A stretch of DNA of 64,000 nt from Massilioclostridium coli. GTDB lineage: Bacteria; Bacillota; Clostridia; Oscillospirales; Ruminococcaceae. Below, one piece after another: positions 47,183 to 58,100 of the stretch. Positions within the stretch are counted from its first letter, which is position 1. Each line of letters opens with the position of its first letter. The position numbers were made by a program, and so were the translations under genes. The notes under the pieces were generated by a model. That model was not told the DNA's origin and did not search any database. It saw only the letters and a program-made list of their open reading frames with translations. The stretch spans positions 1 to 64,000 of the forward strand of contig NZ_FMIZ01000006.1 in assembly GCF_900095865.1 (NCBI RefSeq), given 5' to 3'.

Positions 47183-47680
47183 TTAATTTCCTTTCTTTTT
47201 ATATTTATTTAACCAAGGCCGTTCCAACTTTCTTTTAATACGGAATAAGATTCCATCTTCCAGTAAAAATGGTTCCACTAAAATACTGTGGGTTTTTCCT
47301 AGATTTGCACCTAAAATATCTGTATAAATCTGGTCTCCCACCAAGGCAACCTGGTCTTTTTGTAAGCCAAATCTCTTTACTGCCTTGTTTAATCCAATTG
47401 GGATGGGCTTACATGCCCTAGAAATAAATTCTAAACCAAGTTTTTTTGCAAAGGGCTGAACCCGTTCGGTAGTATTGTTGGAAAGAATCATCAACTGTAT
47501 ACCGTCCCGCCTCATCTGCTCCAACCATTCTATCACACCTTGAGACGGCTCCGGATGGCCATGTGTGGTTAATGTATTATCCACATCCAAAATCAGCCCT
47601 TTAATGCCAAAACGCTGCAATAGATTGTAATCGATATCCATTACATGCTTTACTGCGATTTCAGGTAAAAATAAAGACAT
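47183..47680 (-). CDS. YqeG-family HAD phosphatase
   Basis: A 165-residue HAD-IIIA phosphatase. GLILDVDNTLTTHG carries the nucleophile Asp, MILSNNT motif II, and VALVGDQIYTDILGANLGKT motif III. YqeG proteins usually sit near translation and shikimate genes; the substrate is not settled. Confidence 0.92.
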   Translation of the reverse strand: MSLFLPEIAVKHVMDIDYNLLQRFGIKGLILDVDNTLTTHGHPEPSQGVIEWLEQMRRDGIQLMILSNNTTERVQPFAKKLGLEFISRACKPIPIGLNKAVKRFGLQKDQVALVGDQIYTDILGANLGKTHSILVEPFLLEDGILFRIKRKLERPWLNKYKKKGN

Positions 47681-47723
47681 ACCATCCCTCCTTATTCATC
47701 TATTTTATTATTATACCACAACA

Positions 47724-47765
47724 AAAAAGCCAAAGGCAAAACAATTTTTTTACCTTTGGCTTTTT
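47724..47765. terminator. Bidirectional terminator-like hairpin
   Basis: AAAAAGCCAAAGG pairs with CCTTTGGCTTTTT across a 16-base loop, giving T runs on both strands. It lies between yqeG and rpsU. Confidence 0.8.
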
Positions 47766-47783
47766 GTCAACCCATAAAAACAC

Positions 47784-47808
47784 AAAAGCCCGAAAAAATC
47801 GGGCTTTT
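47784..47808 (-). terminator. Terminator of rpsU
   Basis: AAAAGCCCGA pairs with TCGGGCTTTT around five A, 27 bases after the rpsU stop; T residues follow on the minus strand. Confidence 0.85.
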
Positions 47809-47835
47809 AGTATTACACGGTTCTGTGTGCAAATA

Positions 47836-48012
47836 TTATCTGTATTTGCGTTTACGTGCTGCTTCGGATTTCTTTTTACGTTTTACAGAAGGTTTTTCGT
47901 AGTGTTCTCTTTTGCGAACTTCGGAGATAATTCCGGATTTTGCACAAGATCTTTTAAATCTTCTTAACGCACTGTCCAAAGACTCGTTTTCTTTTACACG
48001 AATTTCTGCCAA
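47836..48012 (-). CDS. rpsU: Ribosomal protein bS21
   Basis: A 58-residue small-subunit protein: [20 protein letters not shown], then [20 protein letters not shown] and a basic end [13 protein letters not shown]. The start is TTG at 48010-48012, with GGAGG 8 nt upstream; this gives the family length, unlike the longer frame to 48036. It appears monocistronic. Confidence 0.97.
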   Translation of the reverse strand: MAEIRVKENESLDSALRRFKRSCAKSGIISEVRKREHYEKPSVKRKKKSEAARKRKYR

Positions 48013-48173
48013 TTTATTTCCCTCCCTTTGCCACACAGACAGAGGTGTTATTTTATCAAGAAAGACATGCCAATAAAAAGCATAGGTATATTATATCTTA
48101 TTACCATCAATAAGTCAAGTTCAAATCTGACAATTGACATTTTATACAAAAAAAGATACAAAATTTATCCAGA

Positions 48174-50588
48174 TTATTTTACTACGATGTTTACTAGTTT
48201 ACCTGAAACATAAATTTCTTTTACAATCTGTTTGCCGTCCATTGATGCTGCTACCTTTTCGGAAGATTTTGCAGCGTTTAAGGCGTCCTCTTTGGAAGAT
48301 TCCGCATCAATGACAATCTTATCACGGATTTTACCATTTACCTGTACAGCAATTTCTACCTGGGAATCTTTACATTTTGCTTCATCATAAGTCACCCAGC
48401 TCTGCTGGTTCAACATTCCTTCAAATCCTACTTGCTGATAGATTTCCTCTGTAATATGAGGTGCAAATGGATTCAGCATAATCAAAAATGCTTTTAATTC
48501 CCCTTTGGTAATGCCATCTGTAGCAGTAATTACATTTAACAAGGACATCATAGCAGCCAAAGCAGTATTGAATTTTAAGTTTTCAATATCTTCAGATACT
48601 TTTTTGATGGTTTTGTGCATTTCACTTTCTACTTCTTTGCGATAACCATCCTGGTCAATCACGCTGTTTTGTAGGTTCCAAACACGGTCCAGAAAACGTT
48701 TACATCCTTTGATGCTGGCAGAACTCCATGGAGCTGCCTTTTCAAAATCACCGATGAACATTTCATACAGACGCATGGTGTCTGCACCATATTCTTTCAC
48801 AATATCATCTGGATTTACCACATTGCCGCGGGATTTACTCATTTTCTCGCCGTTTTCACCTAAAATCATACCATGACTAGTACGTTTTTGGTATGGTTCC
48901 TTGCAGCTTACCACGCCGATATCATACAGGAATTTATGCCAGAAACGGGAATAAAGCAAGTGCAAAGTAGTGTGCTCCATACCACCATTATACCAGTCAA
49001 CCGGCAACCAGTAATCCAACGCTTCTTTTGCTGCCAAGGCATTGACATTGTGTGGATCACAATAACGGAGGAAATACCAGGAAGAACCAGCCCACTGTGG
49101 CATAGTATCGGTTTCACGTTTTGCAGGTCTTCCACAAACTGGACAGGTTGTATTCACAAATTCCGGAAGGTTTGCCAGTGGGGATTCCCCATCTTGAGTC
49201 GGTTCATAAGATTCTACTTCAGGCAATTTCAAAGGCAATTGGTCTTCTGGGATTGGAACAGCACCACAATGTTCACAGTGAACAATCGGAATTGGTTCCC
49301 CCCAATAACGCTGACGGGCAAATACCCAGTCACGCAGCTTAAAGTTTACTTTTGGTTCGCCTTTTCCGTTTTCTTTTAACCAGTCCACAATTTTCACTTT
49401 AGCTTCTTCTACACTTAAGCCGTCCAACATACCGGAGTTTACCATTGTGCCAGTTGCACAATCGGTAAAGGCTTCTTTGGTAATATCACCACCAGCGACT
49501 ACTTCAATAATTGGCAGATCAAAGGTTTTTGCGAACTCATAGTCACGGGTATCATGGGCAGGTACTGCCATGATTGCACCAGTACCATAGCTCATCAGTA
49601 CATAATCAGATACGAAAATAGGAATTTCTTTATTGTTTACTGGATTGATAGCACGTACACCTTGTAGTTGTACACCAGTTTTATCTTTATTGACTTCCGC
49701 ACGTTCAAAATCAGATTTTTTGGCAGCAGCATCCTGATAAGATTTTACTTCGTCATAATTAGTGAGGACATCTTTATATTTTTCAATAATAGGATGTTCT
49801 GGAGCAATAACCATATAGGTAGCACCAAACAAGGTATCTGGACGAGTGGTATAAATCACCAGGTCATCCCCTTGAGTAGTGGTAAAGGTCACTTCCGCAC
49901 CGTGGGAACGCCCAATCCAATTGCGTTGCTGAATTTTAACTGGGTTAATATAATCCACATCGTCTAAATCGTCAATCAAACGGTCCGCATAAGCGGTAAT
50001 TTTCAACATCCACTGAGATTTTTTCTTATGTACCACTTCACTGCCACAGCGTTCACAAACACCATTGACTACTTCTTCATTCGCCAACACGCATTTACAG
50101 GAAGTACACCAGTTAACAGCCATTTCTTTTTTATAAGCCAAACCTTTTTTAAACAGCTGGAGGAAAATCCACTGGGTCCAATGGTAATAGCCTGGATCTG
50201 TTGTATTAATTTCCCGGTTCCAGTCAAAGGACAATCCCAAAGATTTTAACTGGGATTTAAAACGGGCTACGTTTTTTTCTGTTACAATTTCCGGATGGAT
50301 GTGGTTTTTAATCGCAAAGTTTTCGGTTGGCAAACCAAAAGCATCCCAGCCCATTGGATACAGCACATTGTAACCTTCCAAACGGCGTTTTCTCGCAACA
50401 ATATCCAAAGCGGTGTAAGAACGTGGGTGCCCTACATGTAGACCTTGTCCAGATGGATAAGGGAACTCTACCAGAGCATAATATTTTTTCAAAGAATAGT
50501 CATTTTTTGCGGCAAAGGTATTTTCTTTATCCCAAATATCCTGCCACTTTTTTTCGATTTTCGCAAAATCGTACGTCAATTTTTTCAA
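48174..50588 (-). CDS. leuS: Leucyl-tRNA synthetase
   Basis: An 804-residue class I synthetase. HIGH-type motif is in [20 protein letters not shown]; the zinc insert has [21 protein letters not shown]; the editing domain includes [19 protein letters not shown]; the KMSKS motif is [16 protein letters not shown]; and the C-terminal domain ends in [10 protein letters not shown]. Complete. It is downstream of rsfS. Confidence 0.99.
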   Translation of the reverse strand: MKKLTYDFAKIEKKWQDIWDKENTFAAKNDYSLKKYYALVEFPYPSGQGLHVGHPRSYTALDIVARKRRLEGYNVLYPMGWDAFGLPTENFAIKNHIHPEIVTEKNVARFKSQLKSLGLSFDWNREINTTDPGYYHWTQWIFLQLFKKGLAYKKEMAVNWCTSCKCVLANEEVVNGVCERCGSEVVHKKKSQWMLKITAYADRLIDDLDDVDYINPVKIQQRNWIGRSHGAEVTFTTTQGDDLVIYTTRPDTLFGATYMVIAPEHPIIEKYKDVLTNYDEVKSYQDAAAKKSDFERAEVNKDKTGVQLQGVRAINPVNNKEIPIFVSDYVLMSYGTGAIMAVPAHDTRDYEFAKTFDLPIIEVVAGGDITKEAFTDCATGTMVNSGMLDGLSVEEAKVKIVDWLKENGKGEPKVNFKLRDWVFARQRYWGEPIPIVHCEHCGAVPIPEDQLPLKLPEVESYEPTQDGESPLANLPEFVNTTCPVCGRPAKRETDTMPQWAGSSWYFLRYCDPHNVNALAAKEALDYWLPVDWYNGGMEHTTLHLLYSRFWHKFLYDIGVVSCKEPYQKRTSHGMILGENGEKMSKSRGNVVNPDDIVKEYGADTMRLYEMFIGDFEKAAPWSSASIKGCKRFLDRVWNLQNSVIDQDGYRKEVESEMHKTIKKVSEDIENLKFNTALAAMMSLLNVITATDGITKGELKAFLIMLNPFAPHITEEIYQQVGFEGMLNQQSWVTYDEAKCKDSQVEIAVQVNGKIRDKIVIDAESSKEDALNAAKSSEKVAASMDGKQIVKEIYVSGKLVNIVVK

Positions 50589-50627
50589 CTCCCATATTTA
50601 TTTTGGTAAAAACCAAATGTTTCTTAA

Positions 50628-50993
50628 TCAATCTTTTGTTTCTTCTAATAATTCTGATACAGAAATCTGTTCGCCATCTTTCCAGAGACGTTCTAAGTCA
50701 TAAAATTCTCGTGCTTCTTTGTAGAACATATGTACTACTACATCGGTGTAATCCAAAATAATCCAGTTGGCAGAAGTATCCCGTTCAATTCGAGTTGGTG
50801 TTTTTCCAACCTGTTTGGTTTGGTATTCTACTTCGTCTACTAAAGATTTTACATGGGTGCTGTTCGTACCATCCGCAATGATAAAGTATTCCCCTAAAAT
50901 TGTAAGATCCCCTACACGGATTACCTGAATATCCTCTGCTTTTTTATCATCTAAGGTTTTTACAACCTTTTTTACTAATTCTAAAGTAGTCAT
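50628..50993 (-). CDS. rsfS: Ribosomal silencing factor RsfS
   Basis: A 121-residue protein that binds uL14 and blocks subunit joining during starvation. The family core is DIQVIRVGDLTILGEYFIIA, DGTNSTHVKSLVDEVEYQ and DTSANWIILDYTDVVVHMFY with the terminal REFYDLERLWKDGE. It overlaps the LCP gene by 4 bases, in the common nadD-LCP-rsfS order. Confidence 0.97.
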   Translation of the reverse strand: MTTLELVKKVVKTLDDKKAEDIQVIRVGDLTILGEYFIIADGTNSTHVKSLVDEVEYQTKQVGKTPTRIERDTSANWIILDYTDVVVHMFYKEAREFYDLERLWKDGEQISVSELLEETKD

Positions 50994-52144
50994 TCGTCAC
51001 TACCCCCTTCTGTAGTTCCGGAAGATGTATCATCCGTTCCTCCGGTCAACTCATTTGCACTTCCTCCAACATTATCCAAATAGCTAACCGTATTCGCAAT
51101 TTCCTCAAGTCCCAAATCATCCACCGTAATTGGAGCCAAGCCATAACGGAAATTCTGGTTAATTAAGTCTACCAACAGTTGAGCATGGATACTATATACC
51201 GACTGATTGCCATAAGAGCTGGTTTTTACCGTAGCGCTTTCCCCTGGTACCATAGTAAATGTGATATTAGAAGAATTTAATTTCAATACTTCTGACCCAA
51301 TGGAAGCCATATCTCCTACTGTCATATCAGTTGTCATTTCTTTTGCCAAACCAGGAAGCATGGTAACTAACTGTGTTTTGCTAGTACTAAGCAATTTATT
51401 TACCAAAGAGGCCATAAACAGACGTTGCATTTCCAAACGGTCAATATCACCGTTACTATAGCCTTCCCCATGTCGTTGACGTACAAATTTTTCTGCCTGG
51501 TCTCCATTTAGCACTTGTTTACCAGGGTCTAATTCTACCCCATCCAAATTAATTGGATTTGGAACATCTACTTCAACGCCGCCAATTTGGTCAATTACCT
51601 GACGGAAACCTTTCATCGTAATAGTAGCATAATGGTCAATTGGGATATTCAGCTTATCATAAATAAACTGTGCTAACCCCTCAATCCCTTTATATTCCTC
51701 AACATGAGAAGAGGCATATAGGGCATTAATTTTACCTGTACTAGTATATTCTTCTCCAATATAGGTATCCCTTGGAATTTGCAATACCGTCACATTTTTA
51801 TCTTTTACATGGAAACTAACCACCAAAATAGTATCCGTCAATTGGTTAGTTTCCCGTCCATCATCCTGGTCAATCCCCACCACTAAAAAGTTGATAACAT
51901 CCTCTTCCACGTTTTTGATGGAATCATCCAATCCTGCTCCATTAGTATCCGTATTATTGGCAAACAAGCTGGAATTCCAAAATGCCATCCCCGCAATCGA
52001 TAAAGCGGAAATCACAATTAGGACGATACAAATTGCGATTAAAGGGCTTTTCCGCCTTTTCTTTTTATATTGTTTTTTTCCTTTTGTAGGGGAAGCCGCT
52101 TGTTTTCTTACACGTCTTGAATTGCTGTAAATATCTTTTGCCAT
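50990..52144 (-). CDS. LytR-CpsA-Psr (LCP) family protein
   Basis: A 384-residue membrane enzyme that attaches wall polymers to peptidoglycan. A basic cytoplasmic N-terminus and one membrane segment (SPLIAICIVLIVISALSIAG, about residues 35-55) precede the LCP domain: NFLVVGIDQDDGRETNQLTD, TVLQIPRDTYIGEEYTSTGK, GGVEVDVPNPINLDGVELDP and RQRHGEGYSNGDIDRLEMQR, which include the conserved Arg and Asp residues. A Ser/Thr/Gly/Asp-rich tail ends it. Confidence 0.95.
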   Translation of the reverse strand: MAKDIYSNSRRVRKQAASPTKGKKQYKKKRRKSPLIAICIVLIVISALSIAGMAFWNSSLFANNTDTNGAGLDDSIKNVEEDVINFLVVGIDQDDGRETNQLTDTILVVSFHVKDKNVTVLQIPRDTYIGEEYTSTGKINALYASSHVEEYKGIEGLAQFIYDKLNIPIDHYATITMKGFRQVIDQIGGVEVDVPNPINLDGVELDPGKQVLNGDQAEKFVRQRHGEGYSNGDIDRLEMQRLFMASLVNKLLSTSKTQLVTMLPGLAKEMTTDMTVGDMASIGSEVLKLNSSNITFTMVPGESATVKTSSYGNQSVYSIHAQLLVDLINQNFRYGLAPITVDDLGLEEIANTVSYLDNVGGSANELTGGTDDTSSGTTEGGSDE

Positions 52145-53319
52145 TATAAAACCTCCGGTATCTTCTTGATCAAATCATGATAAGCTTGTACACTGTCAGG
52201 ATGAAGTGGCTTCTGCTTTTGTATGAGCATCCCCAAATTATATTTTAAACTGTATAGTATAGCGTAATCCAAATTTTTTTCTGCTAACTTCCGTTGAACC
52301 TCCACTCCATCATAATTACGTTCTTCACTGGTACAATCCGCAATATAAATGATTTTTTCCAGTAAAGACATGCCTTTCCGGGCAGTAGTATGATAACGCA
52401 CCGCATTGATCACATCCTGATCATGGATTTGTAGCTCGGTTTGGATATATGCCGCGCCAGCAATGGAATGCCATAATGGAGGACTATTTCTTTCAATATC
52501 AGTTAGTATTATACCATTTGTTAAAAAATATTGCAATAAATAATTTGGTTCCTTATTTTTCATCACATCATGCAATAATGCAGCCAGTTTTGCTTTTTGT
52601 TTATCGCCATGATGGATTTCCGCCAACTCTACTGCTTTTTTTACAACACATAATGTATGATGGTAACGCTCCGGCGTCAGTTCATGTTGCACAATATCCT
52701 GTAATTCGGGAAAGGATATTGTTTGATATAAATGGTGATGCTGAATATACTCCTGAACTTTTACGTCCAATAACTTTTCACAAGATTCTCCTGATTTTAT
52801 TTTTCTACGAATTTCTGTAGAAGACATTGGCAATATATCTGTGGATATAATTTCTACAGTACCAGCCACCCGCATTAACTCCTTAGCTTTTTGCTGCATG
52901 GCTTGGTATTCGTTTTCTCCTCTAGCTCCAGCGAAAACAATCACTTGCTGTAATATTTTTTGGTAATCCTTCCACTGGTCAAAGGTAAGAATCATATCGC
53001 TTCCCACAATTAAAAACAACTGGTCGTTTGGATATTGCCGTTTTAAATATTCCAAGGTGCGGATGGTATAGCTCTGCCCACCCAGTTGAAACTCCACATC
53101 CGAAACAGTATAGCCTTCTGTTTCAGGAAAGACCAGTTGACACATAGCAAGCCTATGATGGTTATCCACCAAATCCTCTGCTGTTTTATGTGGGGGACGG
53201 TTAGTGGGAATAACCAAAATTTGGTCCAGTCCTTTTTTCTCCTTGATTTGTTGGACCATCTGCTGGTGTCCTAAATGGACAGGGTTAAATGTGCCACCAA
53301 AAATTCCAATCTTAGCCAT
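52144..53319 (-). CDS. nadD: NadD-YqeK fusion: nicotinate-nucleotide adenylyltransferase plus HD hydrolase
   Basis: A 391-residue bifunctional protein. Residues 1-200 are NadD (KIGIFGGTFNPVHLGHQQMV with the GxFxPxHxGH motif; FLIVGSDMILTFDQWKDYQK; SSTEIRRKI), which makes NaAD in NAD synthesis. Residues 205-391 are a YqeK HD domain (YHHTLCVVKKAVELAEIHHG; AALLHDVMKN with the HD pair; AVRYHTTARKGMSLLEKIIY; IADCTSEER), a family that hydrolyses Ap4A. The two are usually separate adjacent genes. Confidence 0.95.
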   Translation of the reverse strand: MAKIGIFGGTFNPVHLGHQQMVQQIKEKKGLDQILVIPTNRPPHKTAEDLVDNHHRLAMCQLVFPETEGYTVSDVEFQLGGQSYTIRTLEYLKRQYPNDQLFLIVGSDMILTFDQWKDYQKILQQVIVFAGARGENEYQAMQQKAKELMRVAGTVEIISTDILPMSSTEIRRKIKSGESCEKLLDVKVQEYIQHHHLYQTISFPELQDIVQHELTPERYHHTLCVVKKAVELAEIHHGDKQKAKLAALLHDVMKNKEPNYLLQYFLTNGIILTDIERNSPPLWHSIAGAAYIQTELQIHDQDVINAVRYHTTARKGMSLLEKIIYIADCTSEERNYDGVEVQRKLAEKNLDYAILYSLKYNLGMLIQKQKPLHPDSVQAYHDLIKKIPEVL

Positions 53320-53606
53320 TATAATTCAATCACCGGCTCCTCTGGATTTGGACGGTATAACACAAACCGCATTCCAATGACCTGAACGACATCCGCATTT
53401 AACGCCTCAGCCAATTGCTGTGCCGCTTCCCTGGCAAAGACAGGGGCAGTTTCCAACACACTCAGCTTAATCAGCTCTTTTGGCAATAGCGCTTCTTCTA
53501 CTTGTGCCACTACCTCTGGAGTAATACCGTTTTTTCCAATTTGGAACAAGGTTGGCAGCTGGTTTGCCATTCCCCGTAATTTTGCTCGTTGTTTACTTGT
53601 CAGCAT
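53319..53606 (-). CDS. YhbY-family RNA-binding protein
   Basis: A 95-residue CRS1-YhbY (CRM) protein associated with the large ribosomal subunit. MLTSKQRAKLRGMANQLPTL, FQIGKNGITPEVVAQVEEAL and VQVIGMRFVLYRPN are typical. ATG 53604-53606 is chosen with AAGGAG at about 7 nt and overlaps the end of the pyrophosphatase gene. Confidence 0.93.
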   Translation of the reverse strand: MLTSKQRAKLRGMANQLPTLFQIGKNGITPEVVAQVEEALLPKELIKLSVLETAPVFAREAAQQLAEALNADVVQVIGMRFVLYRPNPEEPVIEL

Positions 53607-54195
53607 AATGGTTCTCCTTTTCACTTTGTTGGATATATTTCGCCATTGCCCGCAATGCTTTACCACGGTGGCTAATAGCGTCTTTTTCTTCCGCCGTATA
53701 TTGGCCGAAGCTACGGTCTCCAATCATAAACAGAGGATCATAACCAAATCCTTCCGTCCCTTTCCGTTCAAAGCCGATTTCTCCCTTACAGGTTCCAGTA
53801 AAATAATGGGCTTGTCCTTGTTGGTCAAGGTAACAGATGCAGCAGACATACTGGGCTTCACGGTTAGATTTTCCCTGTAATTCTTCCAACAATTTATCAT
53901 TGTTCTGTTCATCGGTAGCGTGTTCCCCTGAATATCTGGCGGAATAGACGCCTGGGCGGTTATCCAAAGCTGTTACTTCTAATCCGCTATCATCCGCAAT
54001 GGTCGGGCAGTGGAATTGTTGGTAAATAGCGTCCGCCTTTAAATAAGCGTTTTCTGCAAAAGTTGTACCCGTTTCTTCTACCGAACCGGTAAAACCCGCT
54101 TCGGATTGGGAACAAACTTCAAACCCCAATGGGTTTAAAATACGGGAAAATTCCCGTAACTTTCCTGGATTTCCTGTTGCAATAATTACTTTCAC
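53593..54195 (-). CDS. rdgB: XTP/dITP diphosphatase (RdgB/HAM1)
   Basis: A 200-residue house-cleaning pyrophosphatase that removes non-canonical purine nucleotides. KVIIATGNPGKLREFSRIL, TIADDSGLEVTALDNRPGVY, SARYSG and EGFGYDPLFMI with ISHRGKALRAM are the family motifs. Full length. Confidence 0.97.
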   Translation of the reverse strand: MKVIIATGNPGKLREFSRILNPLGFEVCSQSEAGFTGSVEETGTTFAENAYLKADAIYQQFHCPTIADDSGLEVTALDNRPGVYSARYSGEHATDEQNNDKLLEELQGKSNREAQYVCCICYLDQQGQAHYFTGTCKGEIGFERKGTEGFGYDPLFMIGDRSFGQYTAEEKDAISHRGKALRAMAKYIQQSEKENHYADK

Positions 54196-54206
54196 AGCCA
54201 GCCCTC

Positions 54207-55115
54207 CTATTCTTCAAACAGTGCGTTAACAAAATCAGTCGGATTAAACGGCTGTAAATCATCCAGTTGCTCCCCAACGCCAATGTATTTAATCGGCAAG
54301 CCAAGGTCTTCTTTGATGGCAATCACTACGCCGCCTTTTGCGGTACCATCCAGTTTGGTCAAAATAATTCCAGTGATACCAGCTGCTTCTTTAAATTCCC
54401 TTGCCTGGTTGACACCATTTTGTCCTGTAGTAGCATCTACTACCAGCAATACTTCTTTATCGCAGCCTTCTGCTTCCCTCTCAATGACACGGGAGATTTT
54501 GTTCAGCTCGTTCATCAAATTTTTCTTGTTATGCAACCTCCCAGCAGTATCACAAATGGCAACATCCATATTTCTGCTTTTCGCTGCTGCAATAGTATCA
54601 AATACCACAGCTGCTGGGTCAGATCCTTCATCATGGCGCACCATTTGCACCCCACTGCGTTCCGCCCAGATTTCTAACTGGTCGATAGCTGCTGCACGGA
54701 AAGTATCTGCTGCACCTAAAATTACCTTTTTCCCCTGTGATTTTAAATGGGCTGCCAATTTACCAATCGTTGTTGTTTTGCCTACCCCGTTTACACCAAT
54801 GACTAATATCATGGATGGCTGTGTGGAAATATTCAATTCTTCCCCACCGGAAAGCATATCAATCATAATTTCTTTTAACAGCTCCCTTACTTGTGCAGGG
54901 TCTTTTATTCCACGTTCTTTTACGGTTTTGCGGAGTTGTTCACAAATCCGCATAGAGGTATTTACCCCAACATCGGACATGATCAAAATTTCTTCCAGTT
55001 CTTCAAATAGTTCTTCATCAATCTTGGTAAAAGAATGGAAAACATGTTCCATCTGTTTTACCATGTTCTCTTTTGTCTTTTTTAATCCGTTTTTAATCTT
55101 ATCAAAAAAGCCCAC
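54207..55115 (-). CDS. ftsY: Signal recognition particle receptor FtsY
   Basis: A 302-residue SRP receptor GTPase. The GTG start at 55113-55115 follows AGGAGG at 9 nt and gives a short N domain (GFFDKIKNGLKKTKENMVKQ) without the acidic A domain. G motifs: GVNGVGKTTTIGKLAAHL (G1), DTFRAAAIDQL (G2), DTAGRLHNKKNLMNEL (G3), TKLDGTAKGGVVI (G4) and GVGEQLDDLQPFNP. The gene follows smc by 13 bases, the usual order. Confidence 0.97.
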   Translation of the reverse strand: MGFFDKIKNGLKKTKENMVKQMEHVFHSFTKIDEELFEELEEILIMSDVGVNTSMRICEQLRKTVKERGIKDPAQVRELLKEIMIDMLSGGEELNISTQPSMILVIGVNGVGKTTTIGKLAAHLKSQGKKVILGAADTFRAAAIDQLEIWAERSGVQMVRHDEGSDPAAVVFDTIAAAKSRNMDVAICDTAGRLHNKKNLMNELNKISRVIEREAEGCDKEVLLVVDATTGQNGVNQAREFKEAAGITGIILTKLDGTAKGGVVIAIKEDLGLPIKYIGVGEQLDDLQPFNPTDFVNALFEE

Positions 55116-55128
55116 GGAAATATCCCTC

Positions 55129-58100
55129 CTAAGCATTCTGCAACTGCATTTTTTGTTCAATCTCTGTCACTTTTAACTCCAGCAATTTAGAAACCCCCTG
55201 CTCCTGCATGGTAACGCCATATAAAACATCAGCCTGTTCCATAGTACCACGACGGTGGGTAATAACAATAAATTGGGTTTTATCATCTATTGTTTTTAAA
55301 TAGGACGCAAATTTTGCAACGTTAACATCATCCAGTGCCGCTTCAATCTCATCCAAAATACAGAATGGAGATGGATTTACTTTCAGGATGGCAAAGTAAA
55401 TAGCAATCGCTACCAACGCCTTTTCACCACCGGATAGAGCAGATAGATTTTTAATAATCTTCCCTGGAGGTTGTACCTGAATCTCGATCCCACATTCCAG
55501 AATATTTTCCTCATCATCTAGGTTTAAACTAGCTGTACCGCCACCAAATAATTCTACAAAAATTTCACGAAAATGATGGTTGATTTGGTCAAAGGTAGCC
55601 CGGAACATCATGGTCATATCGCTAGTCAAATCCCGGATTAAACGTTCCAGTTCCTGTTTGGAATGTTCCACATCCTGAACTTGGCTGTTCATAAATTCAT
55701 ACCGTTCTGATACTTCCTGATATTCTTCAATCGCGCCAACATTGACTGAACCCAACCCTTTAATTTTCGATTTTACCAAATTCAGTTCTTTTTGGAATTG
55801 GAATGGGTCATCAAATGACACCGCGATTTCTTGTGCTTCTGTTGGGGCAACCTGATATTCCTCCCACATCCTAGAAATAATCGAATCATACTCTTTTTGC
55901 ATAGAAGTTTTCCGTTCCTCTAAGCGTGCTAGATTTTGTCCGATTTTTTCACGGGAAGAGGTTTGTTCTTGCTCTTTCCGACGCAACTCGGTTGTCTGTT
56001 GTTCCAATTGATTTTTATTCAGAATAGACTGTTCGATTTTAGCGGTTAAAATAGCCTGCTGTTCTGTAAAATTGTTGGATTCTTCTTCCAACAGGACAAT
56101 TTGCTGCTCTAACTGTTTGATTTGCTGTTGGTGGGTTTGGATGTTTTGCTCTAAATCCCCTAAACGGTCCTGAGCAGAACGGGAACGGTTTTCCAACTCC
56201 TGCAAAAACATCTGGGCGTTTTCCAGCTCTTTTCCACGTTCCGCACGTTGAATCCGCAATTGGTTCATCTGGTCATCCAGTTCTTTTCGTTGTCCGACCA
56301 GGTCATCACGGGATTCCTTCAAGCCAGAAAGCTCCTGTTCCACCGCTTTCATCTCGGTTTCCGACTGTTCCACAACCTGCTCCGCCTGCTTGATTTCCTG
56401 CTGGAAACGTTCGATTTCCAAAGCACACCGATCAGTTTGTGATTGTATGTCCCGCAAACGCTGTTGTTGTTGTTCCTCCAATTGAGAAAGACGTTTTTGC
56501 TCCCCAGTATAACGGATCATATCCTCATTCAAGACGGTCATTTCACTGTCAATGCCCTGTAGCTGTGCTTCCAGTTGGGACACCTGGGAATCTAACTGCT
56601 GTTTGGTCCCTTGATAACTTTCCTGTTTTTCAACCAAACGTTTTACCCCTTGTTGCAGCTCTGAAATTTCATTTTTTCGATTGAGCAAGCCTGCGTTTTT
56701 GTTTTGGGAACCGCCTGTAAATGAACCGCCTGCGTTTACCAATTGTCCATCTAATGTGACAATCCGGAATTTATATTGGTATTTCTTCGCAATTACTGTG
56801 GCGTCATCCAAATCCTCTACCACAACAGTGCGTCCTAACGCATTTAAGATAATCTGTTCATAAGCAGGGTCATAATGGACCAAATCCGAAGCAAGCCCCA
56901 AATATCCCTCTTCATTCTGTAAATTCTGCTGTAACTTGTTGCCTCTTATTGATGTCAATGGTAAAAAGGTTGCACGCCCCGCTTTTTTTTCCTTTAAAAA
57001 ACGGATTGCCCGTTTTGCCGCGTTTTCATTTTCCACAACAACATGTTGCAACGAACCGCCCAAAGCGGTTTCGATCGCAATGGCGTATTTAGAAGGAAGC
57101 TCAATCAACTGGGCAATTGTCCCATGAATTCCAGGGAGCTGCCCATGTTGGCTTTCCTTCATAATTGTTTTTACACTGTAGGCAAATCCTTCTAAGCTAT
57201 TTTCCAAATCAGAAAGGATTTTAATCCGCTGTTGATAGCTAGATATCTCTGTATTCAGCCTGTCGAGATAATCGTTTAATTCCTGCTGTTTTTTCTTACG
57301 GCTTTCCAGTTTTAACTGGTATCCTTGTTTGGAATTGGACAAACTACCTCGGTTTTCTTCCAACTGTTCCAACAGCTGTTTTACTTCCATCAGTTCTTCC
57401 TGATTGGCATTGGCTTCAGACTGTCCACGAGAATAGTTCTGTTGTAATAATTCCTGTTGATGATACTGCTGTTGAAGCTGGTCCTGTTTTGTAACAATCC
57501 CCAATTTATTTTTAGAGCGTTCCAATACTAAATGGTTTAAACGCTGGTTTAATTGCTCGTAATAATCAGAAAAATCAGAACCCTGTTGGGACAACTGCAA
57601 TAACTGTTGTTCTAATTGCTCCAGCTTTATTTGTAGTTCTTCCATTGCAGTTTGCAAGGTTTGGATTTCTTCTGCTTTTTGCAGTTTTTGTTGTTCCAAC
57701 TGTTCCGATGTTGCGGAAAACGCCCGAATTTCCTCTTGGAAACGTTGTATCGTCTCCTGGTTATGTTCAATATCGTTGTGCAATACCGCTATTTTGGCAA
57801 TGCGCTGGGAACTTGTTTGTTCATTCTGTTCTTTTTGCAAACGTAATTGTTCTGTTTGCATTTGCAACTGCTGGATTTGCTCATATACCTTTTGGGTTTG
57901 TTCTTCGATTGTGTTCAATTCACGTACAACAGTATCATAATTTTGGCGTGCCAATAATAGCTCATCTTCCTGTTGGCGCAGGTTTTGTTTGGAGGATTCC
58001 AATGTATGCACCCATAAAGAGATTTCCAGTGTTTTTTTCTGGTCTGCCAACTCCAAAAACTGTTTTGCTTTTTCAGACTGCTCTTTTAACGGTCCAATAC

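Noticed and set aside
54283..55176. 297-codon open frame antisense to ftsY
   Set aside because: It is codon-aligned opposite a highly conserved gene, has no ribosome binding site, and the product (Ser/Ile-rich) has no recognisable motif. It serves as a negative control for the antisense endonuclease.
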